DNA of 64,000 nt from DASUNP01 sp963728545 (GTDB lineage Bacteria; Acidobacteriota; Blastocatellia; UBA7656): contig CAVSKO010000002.1 of assembly GCA_963728545.1 (NCBI GenBank), positions 2,976,001 through 3,040,000 on the forward strand, given 5' to 3'. Shown here in pieces: positions 15,758-24,738 of the stretch (within the stretch, counting starts at the first letter, position 1; each line of letters opens with the position of its first letter). Under the pieces are notes generated by a model that was given only the letters and a program-made list of their open reading frames with translations, had not been told where the DNA came from and did no database searches. The translations under genes and the position numbers were made by a program.

Positions 15758-17179
15758 TTACGTCTTGGCGATGACGATAGGAGTTTCTACAACCTCGCCT
15801 GCCGGGTTGAAGATTATCAAATCTCTCAAAGCGCCTTCGTCATCCAGCGCCCCGATTGGCGTGACGCGCATATGACTACCCGCAACCTCAACAAGCAGGA
15901 AGTTGGCGGCTGCGGCCCACGCCCGCGTGTGAGCCTCGGCAAAATCCGTGGGGGGTTCGATACGGACTTTTCCGCCCGCGCCCGTTATGAAGTAGTCGAT
16001 TCCGTCGGCGTGCGAGTGTTGATAATTATGCTCGTGGCCGCTAAAGACCGCCCGCGCGCCCGCACGGTTGAAAAGCGGAACGAGGCGTTCAATCATCGAG
16101 ATAGAGTTTGAATGCCTTGGGCCCGCGCAATACGGAGGGTGGTGCGCGAACGGGATTATCCAGCCCGGCCCGCCGCTTGTAGTCGCCTTGTCGGGGAAAG
16201 CCGCATCGAGAAATGATGCGTGATTCGGGTGCTCGAAGTAGCGCTTGCCGAACAGCCACGATTGGCGCGACGTGTCTATGCAGACAAATTCTATGTCGGC
16301 GCCGTAACGAAATCTGTAAAACAACCCCGGCCCGATTGACGCGCGGCCCGCCGTCTGCTCGCCTGTGAATCGCTCGTTGAGAAAATAATTGTCGAGCAAC
16401 TGCTGGCGATCATCGCTTGCCTCCGTCTCATTTGAATCGTGATTGCCGACCGACGGGTAAACGGGTATGCGATTTATGATGTAGCGGTACGGCTGATAGA
16501 AAGTGAAAAACCAATCGTCGTCTTCGTCGCCGGTTGCGCCTATGGGGACTCCCAGCAGACTGCGACCGGCGTAGATGTTATCGCCCGTAGTCAGCAACAA
16601 CTGCACGTCCCTTTGATTGACCGCCTGCTCAAGCGCGGCGGCTATTTCGCGCTGGCGGCGGTCCACCTTCGAGGGGCGGCGCACGCCTATGCCGAAATCT
16701 CCCAGCACCGCAAAAGTCAAAGAAGCTCGCTCGTCCGGATGCGGGTGCGTGCGAAAACGATTGTCGTAGACGCGGCCGCTCTTGATTAATCCTTTGCTCT
16801 GCTCTGTGACAACCCAATCGCGCCGCTCACCCGCAGCCCACTCTTCGCCGTTGACCATCACGCGGTAAGTGTATTCTGTGTTCGGCTCAAGCCCCGCGAC
16901 CCAGGCATGATTTACGGTCATTGTCTCGGCGAACGCGACCATCTCGCCCGAAGAGTTAAAGACCTGGACCGTAGCTTCGCCATATGGCTCGCTTCTTGCG
17001 CCTATAGTCTCGCGGCGCGGCGGGTGTACATGGTCGAGGTTCTGGTCATCGACCAGCTTCCACGCGTCTTCCCCGGCCCTTTCGCTCACGCGGAAGTAGA
17101 AGCCGCCCCAGCTGATGAGGGCGGCTTTGTGCGTCAGCCCTGCGAGATAGAGATACGGCTCAGCGTGAAACTCCGGCAT
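15758..17179 (-). CDS. Metallophosphoesterase of the purple acid phosphatase type with N-terminal Fn3-like domain
   Basis: 473 residues. The N-terminal part (about 1-130) is a fibronectin-III-like domain with VAGLEPNTEYTYRVMVNGEE, as in purple acid phosphatases. The catalytic domain has all dimetal motifs in order: VLGDFGIG (GDxG), TTGDNIYAG (GDNxY), SVGNHDSNE (GNHD), IPFAHHPPYC and FSGHEHNYQHSH (GHxH). It would hydrolyse phosphate mono- or diesters using two metal ions. Unlike many relatives it has no visible signal peptide, so it may be cytosolic. The start is the ATG at 17179 with a weak GGTTGGAA site. Confidence 0.88.
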   Translation of the reverse strand: MPEFHAEPYLYLAGLTHKAALISWGGFYFRVSERAGEDAWKLVDDQNLDHVHPPRRETIGARSEPYGEATVQVFNSSGEMVAFAETMTVNHAWVAGLEPNTEYTYRVMVNGEEWAAGERRDWVVTEQSKGLIKSGRVYDNRFRTHPHPDERASLTFAVLGDFGIGVRRPSKVDRRQREIAAALEQAVNQRDVQLLLTTGDNIYAGRSLLGVPIGATGDEDDDWFFTFYQPYRYIINRIPVYPSVGNHDSNETEASDDRQQLLDNYFLNERFTGEQTAGRASIGPGLFYRFRYGADIEFVCIDTSRQSWLFGKRYFEHPNHASFLDAAFPDKATTSGGPGWIIPFAHHPPYCAGPRHSNSISMIERLVPLFNRAGARAVFSGHEHNYQHSHADGIDYFITGAGGKVRIEPPTDFAEAHTRAWAAAANFLLVEVAGSHMRVTPIGALDDEGALRDLIIFNPAGEVVETPIVIAKT

Positions 17180-17199
17180 TATTCCAACCGCCCATCGAT

Positions 17200-19278
17200 T
17201 TAATTCCCGGCATCCTTTTTATCCTCTTTCTTGGCCTCTTTTTTCGGCAACGCCGGGTTGGCTAAGTCAGGCAGCGCGTCGCCCCAGATGTAGTGATTGA
17301 ACCAATCCAGGTTGTGCTGCATGACGGCGCGCATAGAGCGCGGCTTTGTGATCCCGTGACCGTAGCCTTTGTAGACCACCATCTCGACTTTCACGCCACG
17401 GTCCTCAAGCCCCTGGCGCAATTCGTAAGCGTTCGCTATCGGGACCCTCCGGTCAAACTCGCCGTGCTGGATCAAGGTAGGCGTGCGCGCTTTTTTGATG
17501 TAAGACATCGGCGAAGTCTTTTGATAAATCTCCGGGTCTTCGGCAGGGTCTTTGCCCAGGTAGTTTATCGTGAAAGGCGTTATGTCCGTGTTGTAATAAT
17601 AGGTCGCCCAGTTCGATATTCCCGCGCCCACAGAGATCGCCGCGAAGCGGTCTGACGACGTGGTCAGAAACGCGGAGATGTAGCCTCCCTGGCTCCAGCC
17701 CATGCAGCCGACCTTTTGTGGATCGACCCAGCCTTTGCTTACAAGATAATCAACGCCGGACAAAACATCCCACGCGTCGCCCACGCCCAGGTTGCGCACG
17801 TTGAGCTTGCGGAAAGCTTCGCCGTAGCCTGCGCTGCCGCGATAGTTGACCTTTAATATCAACGCGCCGCGCGCAGCCCAGATGTCCGACGGGTAATAGC
17901 GCGTGTCCGGGGCAAGCAGCGACGGGCGATCAATCCCAGTAGGGCCACCGTGTATGATGCAAAGCAACGGATATTTCTTGGAAGCGTCGAAGTTCGCGGG
18001 CTTGATAAGCACGCCTTCGATCACGGCGCCGTCCTGGCTCTTCCACGAGATAACTTCGCGCGTGCCGAGGTTGAACTGCTTCGCCTGCTCGGTCATATTC
18101 GTCAACGCGCGCGGCGAAAAATTCTTCACATCAGTGACGAAGACTTCGCTTAATGAAACGGGAGAGCCAGCGCTGAAGGCCATGCGCCGGCCGTCGCGGG
18201 TGAGCGAGAAAGGGCCGCCCATCAAATTATCCGGCCCCGTGATGCGCGTGACCTTTGCGGTCGCAGGGTCCAGCCGGAACAGGTGCGAAGCCGTTTTTTG
18301 CAGTGCTATAAAATAGATCCCGTCATTGTTCCAGGCGACGAAGCCGGGGTTCTCGTCAAACCCATCTGTGAGCGAGCGCGGCGTACCTCCATCGGCAGGT
18401 ATGACAGCGAACCGCGTGTTGCTGGCAAAGAACCTCTCATTGCCCATCGCGGTCGAGAATAATATCTGCTTGCCGTCGGGAAACCATTGCGGGTTGTTAT
18501 CAGGGCCGGGTTGCGCGACCAGCTTTTTTACGGAATCGTCGGCGAGGTTGAGCAAGTAAATGTCTGCGGTCGTCCCCTGTATCAAGTCGGGGTTTACGGT
18601 CGCGCTGAAAGCTATCTTTGTTCCGTCCGGAAACCAGGAAGCGCCGCCGACGCTGAACTCTTTGTTCTTCGTGCGCTGGCGGCCCGCGACGGGCGCTTTC
18701 AAGGCTTCGGCCACGTCGAGAGTATAGATGTGCGAGTGGCTGTATTCCTTGCGCACCACTTCGTAATCGCCCAGTTGCTCTTTGCGATCTTTAGAAGCTT
18801 GCGGCGGAGCATCGGAGGCCGAAAAGGCGATCTGCTTTCCGTCTTTCGACCAGATGTAGCCTCCGACAGATGTTTCGGCCTTGGTTAGTTGAACCGCTTC
18901 GCCGCCTTCGGGGTTGATGACAAAGATTTGATTCTTGTCGCCTATGCGGTTGCTCGTAAAAGCGAGCCACGCCCCGTCGGGCGACCACTGAGCGCCGCCC
19001 GCGCTCTTTTCGCCGCGCGTCAGTTGAAATGTTTTGCCGGTCTGTGTGTCGGCGAGCCAGATGTGGCTCACGTAGGCATCCTGTTTAAAATCGGTTTCGG
19101 TAACACTGTAAGCTACCCAGCGGCCATCGGGCGAAATCTGTGCGCCGCCCGCGGATTTAACCGTCAGCAGATCGTCAATAGTAGGCACACGGCCATTCGG
19201 GTTGGTGGCAAGCGCGCGGGTGAAAGACGCGCTCAGTAAAACGGCTATGGACAATAATAATAAAGATCGTTTAATCAT
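17200..19278 (-). CDS. S9 family serine peptidase (prolyl oligopeptidase/DPP class), exported
   Basis: A secreted peptidase of about 692 residues. After the signal peptide (to about LATNPNG) come WD40-like/TolB-type beta-propeller repeats (SPDGRWVAYSV, SPDGAWLAFTS, FPDGTKIAFSA, FPDGKQILFST) that gate the active site, then an alpha/beta-hydrolase domain with the nucleophile motif GWSQGGY (Ser near residue 532), the oxyanion-region HGGPTGID and the catalytic His in YGHGITKP. It removes peptides from proline- or alanine-containing substrates in the periplasm or outside. The start is the ATG at 19278 behind AAAGGAG rather than the upstream TTG. The C-terminus is Lys/Glu-rich. Confidence 0.92.
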   Translation of the reverse strand: MIKRSLLLLSIAVLLSASFTRALATNPNGRVPTIDDLLTVKSAGGAQISPDGRWVAYSVTETDFKQDAYVSHIWLADTQTGKTFQLTRGEKSAGGAQWSPDGAWLAFTSNRIGDKNQIFVINPEGGEAVQLTKAETSVGGYIWSKDGKQIAFSASDAPPQASKDRKEQLGDYEVVRKEYSHSHIYTLDVAEALKAPVAGRQRTKNKEFSVGGASWFPDGTKIAFSATVNPDLIQGTTADIYLLNLADDSVKKLVAQPGPDNNPQWFPDGKQILFSTAMGNERFFASNTRFAVIPADGGTPRSLTDGFDENPGFVAWNNDGIYFIALQKTASHLFRLDPATAKVTRITGPDNLMGGPFSLTRDGRRMAFSAGSPVSLSEVFVTDVKNFSPRALTNMTEQAKQFNLGTREVISWKSQDGAVIEGVLIKPANFDASKKYPLLCIIHGGPTGIDRPSLLAPDTRYYPSDIWAARGALILKVNYRGSAGYGEAFRKLNVRNLGVGDAWDVLSGVDYLVSKGWVDPQKVGCMGWSQGGYISAFLTTSSDRFAAISVGAGISNWATYYYNTDITPFTINYLGKDPAEDPEIYQKTSPMSYIKKARTPTLIQHGEFDRRVPIANAYELRQGLEDRGVKVEMVVYKGYGHGITKPRSMRAVMQHNLDWFNHYIWGDALPDLANPALPKKEAKKEDKKDAGN

Positions 19279-19384
19279 CGATCCGGCTCCTTTCAATCGA
19301 CGAGGTGAAAGCTAGTGTGATCAGGGAATCTGCTTGCTGATTATTACCGAAAACTTGGAAATTTACAAAAAGCAAAAACCATCT

Positions 19385-19504
19385 CACCGCCGCAGACACA
19401 GAGAACACAGGATGGCCGATGATGTGCTTCGCACGCGGCGGCTGCGCAGAGCAGAATATGGTTTTCTCTGCGCCCGCTCTGTGTCCTCTGTGTCTGCGGC
19501 GGTG
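19385..19504. repeat. MITE-like palindrome, copy R2
   Basis: CACCGCCGCAGACACAGAG at the left and its complement CTCTGTGTCTGCGGCGGTG at the right, with an inner GATGGCCGATGATGTGCTTC segment shared with copy R1 but here lacking its complementary arm. The palindrome is therefore imperfect in the middle. It lies in the 200-bp region upstream of the S9 peptidase. Confidence 0.75.
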
Positions 19505-19525
19505 AAGTCCGTTCTCTCATCTACA

Positions 19526-21023
19526 TTATTGCTCTCGAAGCTTTTTCAACGCCTGGGCTCCATTCGTGTTATTGGGATTCAGCTCGACTGACTTTTGATA
19601 GTTCTGAATAGCCAGCTCTTTGTCGCCCTTAATCGCGTAAGCCTCTCCGAGGCTGTCGTATGTGTTCGCCGAGGCCGGATAGTCTTCGACATTCATCTTG
19701 AATACTTCTATGGCCTCATCAATCTTCTTCTTATTCAGCAGCCAGTAGCCCAGCCTGTTTATTTGCGCTTCATTCATAGCGGGCGCGCTCGATCCGCTCT
19801 TTTTTCGCTGCTTGTAATCGTTGATCGAAACGACGCTCCTGGCCAGTATGTCTTTGAACAGCATCTTCGCGGGCGAGTTATAAGGTTCGTAATCGATCCA
19901 GGCAATCGCAGGATGTTTGCCGCCTATCGCCTCAGAAATAATCGCGGGGATGATCGAATGGCCGTTTCCGCTGTTGGTGAATACAACGACGCCCAACTTT
20001 TGCTCCGGGAACCCGACGACGTAACAATGTACATCGCCGTTGTTATCTCCCCAGTGCCAGAAAGAGATGCCGTCTTCGGTCTGCTGCAATCCCCAGCCCA
20101 CGCCCCACGCCACCGTCGAAGAGAGCTTGCCTGTAGAAGAGGTAATGCAATTGCGACAACCCTCATCGACTTTGGTCTGCGGGCCGAGCATCTCTCGGAT
20201 CGTCTCTTTCTTAAGCCCCGTCCCCTTCATAATCGCGATCATAAATTTCGCATAATCAGCAGACGTAGTGTGCAGGCTCGCGGCGGCGTTCGCCTTCGGC
20301 GGTTTGCGTATGCCCGTAGGCGCGCCGCCCGTGTTATGCCCTGTCGCTTTCATTGCGTCGTAGCGGTCCTGCCATACAAAACTGCTGTTCGTCATGCCAA
20401 GAGGCTCGAAGACCGCCGTTTTCAGGTATTGATCGAGCGGCTGGTTTGTTAACTGCTCGACGACCTTTTGCAGGTAGACGAAGCCCTCGCCCGAATAGCT
20501 GAACTTTTCGCCGGGGGTGAAATGAATTTTTAGAGGTTGTCCGCCCGGTTCTCCAGTTCGGGAAACCTGTCGTGTGGCTCAACACTCGGCGCGCAGTTAT
20601 TAAATTCAACCTCTCGTCATTTTCTATGTAAGGCTGCGCGAGGTATTTGCTCAGCGGCGCGTCGAGGTCAAGCCGATTGCTCTCTACCAGCTTCAACACG
20701 CCGTAGGCAAAGACGGGCTTGCTCAATGAAGCGGCTTCAAAGATGGTATTATCAACGACCGCCTCTTTGGTCTCGGCGTTCTTCACGCCGAACCCGCGCT
20801 GCCATAAAACTTGCGAATCGCGCACGAGGGCTATCGACAGCCCCGGAACGTCTCCGTCTTTCATCAACTGGGGAATAAAAGTTTCCAGGCGCGCGATCAG
20901 CTCATCTTTCTTTGCCTTTGTTTTTAAAGTAGAGCTGTTTTGCTGCTTGCCCTGCCCGAAGGCTTGCGTCGCGGTCGGCGAGATAAACAATAAGGCGATG
21001 ATAAAACTGGTTAATAGCTTCAT
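19526..21023 (-). pseudogene. Serine hydrolase (beta-lactamase/PBP fold) with C-terminal TPR, broken by a one-base frameshift
   Basis: Two overlapping frames make one protein. The first carries a signal peptide, VPGLSIALVRDSQVLWQRGF, the catalytic SxxK (AASLSKPVFAY) and SHTTGFPNW. After NWR the sequence continues in another frame as PGGQPLKIHFTPGEKFSYSG (the YSG motif), then MTNSSFVWQ, the third motif HWGD, and a C-terminal TPR (YDSLGEAYAIKGDKELAIQN). Removing one A near 20550 joins them: the 1498-bp span then becomes exactly 499 codons. It is either a pseudogene or a sequencing error. Intact members are exported penicillin-binding-like peptidases or esterases. A paralogue with the same architecture is at 44111-45911. 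Confidence 0.85.
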
Positions 21024-21097
21024 CTACTTGTCCCTTCCGGCTTTTATTTTATATGTTAGTGACGCTCGCCTATAAAAGGTTTCGCCTCGCCTGCTTT

Positions 21098-23869
21098 TCA
21101 CTCGGCTGTCGCGGGGCGCGCGTGAGCCGCCCCGCGAAACACCGCGTTCAAAAACAGCACGTTGAGCCCATCCATATACGCGCGGAAATTCGGGTCTGCG
21201 GTGAAGCCTATCACAAGCCCGCGTCCCTGCTGCTGCACGACTATGAAAGGCTTGAAAGCCAGTTGCTTTCGATTCTCTTCCCACAGGTATCCGCTCGAAA
21301 GCAACTGGTCAGGCGCGGCAAAGTACGCAGCGTTCACGCCCCGATCCAGCTTGATGGGGGTGAATATCGCTCGGCCCTGGACCAGCACGTGAACAGGACG
21401 ATCAAGCCCCGCCGTCATCCAATGGTCTTCGTCCAATTTCGTTTTCACCAGCACGCCGGGCACAACATCGGGCAAATCGGAATCGGGCTGAACGGCCCGG
21501 TTGAAATCCTCTTCCGTGGCAATGAGCTTTCCCGCCTGTCGCCCGTCAGTCGTTTGCTGCGGCCTCGCAGTCGCGTCACTCGTTCTCGCGGCTTCGCCTT
21601 CTTTCGGCGGTTCAGTCGCGCTCGCGGCTCTGGATGCGCGGGCCGCATTCTCCTGCGCGATTGAAAGAAGCCCTGTTCTCGCATCTGCCATAAACGACAC
21701 GGCTCCGCTGCCAAGCCCTATGAGAGTTCCTCCAGCCGTTACCCAATCTTTTATACGCCTTATGCCATCAGCGCCGAACGCCGCCGCGTACCCGCCATCC
21801 CCGCCCGCTTCCGGAAGAATCAGCACGTGAAAACGTGAGAGATCGGCGGTGGCTATCTGGCGCGAACGGATGATCGTCACGGGATAGCCGAACTGGCGCT
21901 CAAGCACAAACCGCGTAGCGCCGGCTGAGTTCGACGAGGTCGGCAGGTCCCACGCCATGGCAATCGCGGGCCGGCGCATGTAGACCACATTGCCGCTGCC
22001 GAAATCGACTCCCGTATCCACCCATCCGGTGTCGGTCGTATAAACTTCAGCGCCGGTCGAAGCGACCAGTCTTTCAAGCGTCTCTCGGAGGTTTGAAGGA
22101 TTCTCTTTCACTTTGAATATGAGCGTGCCCGAGGGAAAGGTTCGCCCCTGCTGAGCGAATGGCTTGTCTGCGCTGAGGATTCTGAGTCCCTCTTTGAGCG
22201 ATGCCGCGAGCAGCCGGCCCGCCGCCGCCGTTCCCCAGGGGACAAGGTAGGCAACAGTCGCGGAACTGCCGTTTATTTTTCCTGCGGGCGTCATCTGAGG
22301 CTTGACCGGTTCAAAGCTGCCTCGCAACACCTCGGAACAGGCAACCGCTTCGACGTTGTACTGCAAGGGCAGAGACCACGCGGTCACGTCATAAATCTCG
22401 TCGGGCAAATTCTTTTTTCGGCGTCGCTCCTGCTCTTTGACAAATCCTTCCTCCATCGGCACGTTCGCATCCAGCAGCGTGCGTATCAATCGCTTGGCGG
22501 GCTGGGCGAGCGAGATCATGTAACTGCCCGCAGGGTAATCAGCCCCGCAAGCTCTGAAGCTCGCGCCTGCGCGTTTGACCTCCACGCCTTGGTAGTCAAG
22601 CACGGCCGCCAGTTTATCAACGGCTGAAGGGTCGCCGCGACGCGGCAGGATGTAGGCTTTGACATTACCCGTGTTGCCCTCTTCAATAGCGCTTTTCCTG
22701 TAGCCGTAGAAATCCGCGAGCAGCTTTTCGCGGTTTTGAGCAGCCGTCTCGGCGGTCGAGAGCGAAGCCACGAAATGGTGACGGACGCTGTCGCGAAAAT
22801 GCATGCTGGTTTGATCGCTCCGCCTGACGACGAGGCCGCGCACGCTCGCCTGTTCGTAAGTCATCGCTATGCTTCCGTAGTATGAAGGCCAGCTCGCGCC
22901 GTAGCCCGGATAAAAAGCGTCGTAGACCTCGCGCGTGAAGTAGCTGAAGCCAAAACGGTCAAACCATTTCGCGTGATTTTTGCCAAAGAGATACTGATTC
23001 TCTTTCTGCTCTTTCGCCAGGTGCGGGTTGAAAGGCACTGCGTCGGGCGCGAAATAATAGGTCGAATCACTCCCCATTTCGTGGAGGTCCGCGAAGACCA
23101 GCGGATACCATTCTTGCAGCGCGCGAACCCGCCCGCGCGTTTCGGGCTGGGTGAGCGCGAACCAGTCGCGGTTCAAATCAAAGTAGTAGTGGTTGGTGCG
23201 ACCGCCCGGCCACGGCTCGTTGTGCTCGGCGGCCAACGGGCTTGCGTCAGGATCGGGACCTTCGGCTATCTCGAAATTGTGAACGAAGCGGTCTCGACCG
23301 TCGGGGTTTTGCGTCGGATCGATAAGCACTATGACTTTAGAAAGTATCTCATCCGTCATACGATCATTGCGCGCGGCCAGCAGGTGATAAGCCGTAAGCA
23401 ACGCCGCATCAGGCGAGGAGATTTCGTTGCCGTGAACCCCATAGCCGAGCCATACGACAGCCGGAAGCTGGGCGATCAATTGCCTTGCCTCTGCTTCGCC
23501 GGTCCTGCGCGGGTCGGCTAGCTTTTGCATGCCTGCGCGCACCGCATCCAGTTGTCTGATGTTGGCTTCCGACCCTACCGCCGCGTAGACGAGCTTGCGG
23601 CCTTCCCAGCTTTTGGCGTACTCGAATATCTTGACTTGATTTGGAGCGGCGGCAGCCAGCGCCTCCATATATTTCATCAACCCGGCGTGTGAAGTGATGC
23701 GCTCGCCGGGGTCGTAGCCCAGCACCTGCTGAAAAGTCGGGATGCGGCCATCATAGTTTGCGCCCGGCCAGTATTCGAACTTCTCCTCGGCGGCTGAGGG
23801 CGAAACGAGGGCGGTTATCAACATTACTGCCGTCGCAAATCTACATACTGCACGAACGAGATTGGTCAT
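21098..23869 (-). CDS. M14 family zinc carboxypeptidase, exported
   Basis: A 923-residue secreted metallopeptidase. After the signal peptide (to AAEEKF) the M14 domain has the zinc motif HGNE (YGVHGNEISSPDAALLTAYH), the substrate-binding PTQNPDGRDRF and LNRDW segments, the third zinc ligand in FADLHEMGS and the catalytic glutamate in TYEQASVRG. The long C-terminal half (about 430-923) includes a glutamine-amidotransferase-like segment (FHVLILPEAGGDGGYAAAFG, GGTLIGLGSG), as found in large M14 proteins of acidobacteria and bacteroidetes. It is likely to trim C-terminal residues of extracellular peptides. The start ATG follows GGAG. It runs in the same direction as the operon upstream but is separated from it by the R3 repeat. 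Confidence 0.9.
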   Translation of the reverse strand: MTNLVRAVCRFATAVMLITALVSPSAAEEKFEYWPGANYDGRIPTFQQVLGYDPGERITSHAGLMKYMEALAAAAPNQVKIFEYAKSWEGRKLVYAAVGSEANIRQLDAVRAGMQKLADPRRTGEAEARQLIAQLPAVVWLGYGVHGNEISSPDAALLTAYHLLAARNDRMTDEILSKVIVLIDPTQNPDGRDRFVHNFEIAEGPDPDASPLAAEHNEPWPGGRTNHYYFDLNRDWFALTQPETRGRVRALQEWYPLVFADLHEMGSDSTYYFAPDAVPFNPHLAKEQKENQYLFGKNHAKWFDRFGFSYFTREVYDAFYPGYGASWPSYYGSIAMTYEQASVRGLVVRRSDQTSMHFRDSVRHHFVASLSTAETAAQNREKLLADFYGYRKSAIEEGNTGNVKAYILPRRGDPSAVDKLAAVLDYQGVEVKRAGASFRACGADYPAGSYMISLAQPAKRLIRTLLDANVPMEEGFVKEQERRRKKNLPDEIYDVTAWSLPLQYNVEAVACSEVLRGSFEPVKPQMTPAGKINGSSATVAYLVPWGTAAAGRLLAASLKEGLRILSADKPFAQQGRTFPSGTLIFKVKENPSNLRETLERLVASTGAEVYTTDTGWVDTGVDFGSGNVVYMRRPAIAMAWDLPTSSNSAGATRFVLERQFGYPVTIIRSRQIATADLSRFHVLILPEAGGDGGYAAAFGADGIRRIKDWVTAGGTLIGLGSGAVSFMADARTGLLSIAQENAARASRAASATEPPKEGEAARTSDATARPQQTTDGRQAGKLIATEEDFNRAVQPDSDLPDVVPGVLVKTKLDEDHWMTAGLDRPVHVLVQGRAIFTPIKLDRGVNAAYFAAPDQLLSSGYLWEENRKQLAFKPFIVVQQQGRGLVIGFTADPNFRAYMDGLNVLFLNAVFRGAAHARPATAE

Positions 23870-23890
23870 ATAATTTTCTCCGGGCCAGGT

Positions 23891-24063
23891 CTAGATCAAA
23901 TTACATATGAGTGTAAGGGAATGAAAGAAGATTCACCGCCGCAGACACAGAGGACGCAAAGATTGCGCAGAGATTTTATTCTGCTCTGCGCAACCTCTGT
24001 GCTCTCTGTGTCTCTGCGGTGAGATGTCTCTGCCAATCCCGTACATTCAATTGAAAACCGCTA
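23891..24063. repeat. MITE-like palindrome, copy R3 (about 170 bp)
   Basis: Centre: CACCGCCGCAGACACAGAG with complementary CTCTGTGTCTCTGCGGTG. Conserved flanks: TTACATATGAGTGTAAGG at the left (23901) and GAGATGTCTCTGCC followed by AATCCCGTACATTCAA at the right (to 24050). Copy R4 at 51379-51552 carries the same flanks in the opposite orientation, and similarity extends to CTAGA on the left and GAAAAC on the right, so the mobile unit is larger than the palindrome alone. Confidence 0.8.
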
Positions 24064-24086
24064 TATTGTGAAGCTTTGCGCAAGAG

Positions 24087-24737
24087 TCAAGCATCTGCGC
24101 GTTTATCCGAAAGATCGGTCAAGGCGTAGCGCGCCTCTCGTTGAGCAGCGTAAAGGGCATACCCCAATCCCATACCGAACAACCAGCCGTAGCTCGCTCC
24201 CCACAACAGCATGCCCGCTCTGCCGCCGAGGCTTGAATTGATAAAATCGCCGAGGAAATATCCCGCTGAGTGGCTCACGAATAGCGCGAGCGCCATCTTC
24301 GGCCACGCGCGCCAGGCTCGAAATCCCCACGCAAATACAACGGCAATCAATAAAGTCCCCACGAGCGAGCCTAGCCATTCGCCTCTCGCGTTGCGCAAAG
24401 GGAAGTAAGCCGCTACCCATCCCGCCGCATAAAGAAAAAATGCGAGGCTGAAGAGAAGATAAAATCGAAGGAGCGCTCCGGGGCCGATCACCAGGCGGCT
24501 CAACACGGCCCCACCCGCAAGGATGAAAAGCACGGCCCATACCGCGTAAGCGAGTCCTTCGCCCAGGTTTTCGTACATCCAGTAGCCCGCGAAAGCTACG
24601 GTGGAAAAAACGAACAGGCTGGCCCCGAAAAAGCCGAGGCTTCCAAACAATAGCGACTCGCCCAGGGTAGGCACACCGGGCTTATCGGCGGACTCTCTGG
24701 CCCTCTCAACTATGCGACCCGGCGTCAGCCCAAACAA
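24087..24737 (-). CDS. Multi-pass membrane protein, unknown function
   Basis: About 216 residues with roughly six hydrophobic helices (from LLFGSLGFFGASLFVFSTVA to SYGWLFGMGLGYALYAA). The open frame extends 83 bases into the upstream aminoacylase gene, but a TTG at 24737, one base past that gene's stop and 9 bases after GGAGG, is the more likely start, giving LFGLTPGRIVERARESADK as the cytosolic N-terminus. That spacing implies translational coupling to the aminoacylase gene. I do not recognise the family; C-terminal residues are charged and cytosolic. Confidence 0.7.
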   Translation of the reverse strand: MFGLTPGRIVERARESADKPGVPTLGESLLFGSLGFFGASLFVFSTVAFAGYWMYENLGEGLAYAVWAVLFILAGGAVLSRLVIGPGALLRFYLLFSLAFFLYAAGWVAAYFPLRNARGEWLGSLVGTLLIAVVFAWGFRAWRAWPKMALALFVSHSAGYFLGDFINSSLGGRAGMLLWGASYGWLFGMGLGYALYAAQREARYALTDLSDKRADA

Positions 24738-24738
24738 T

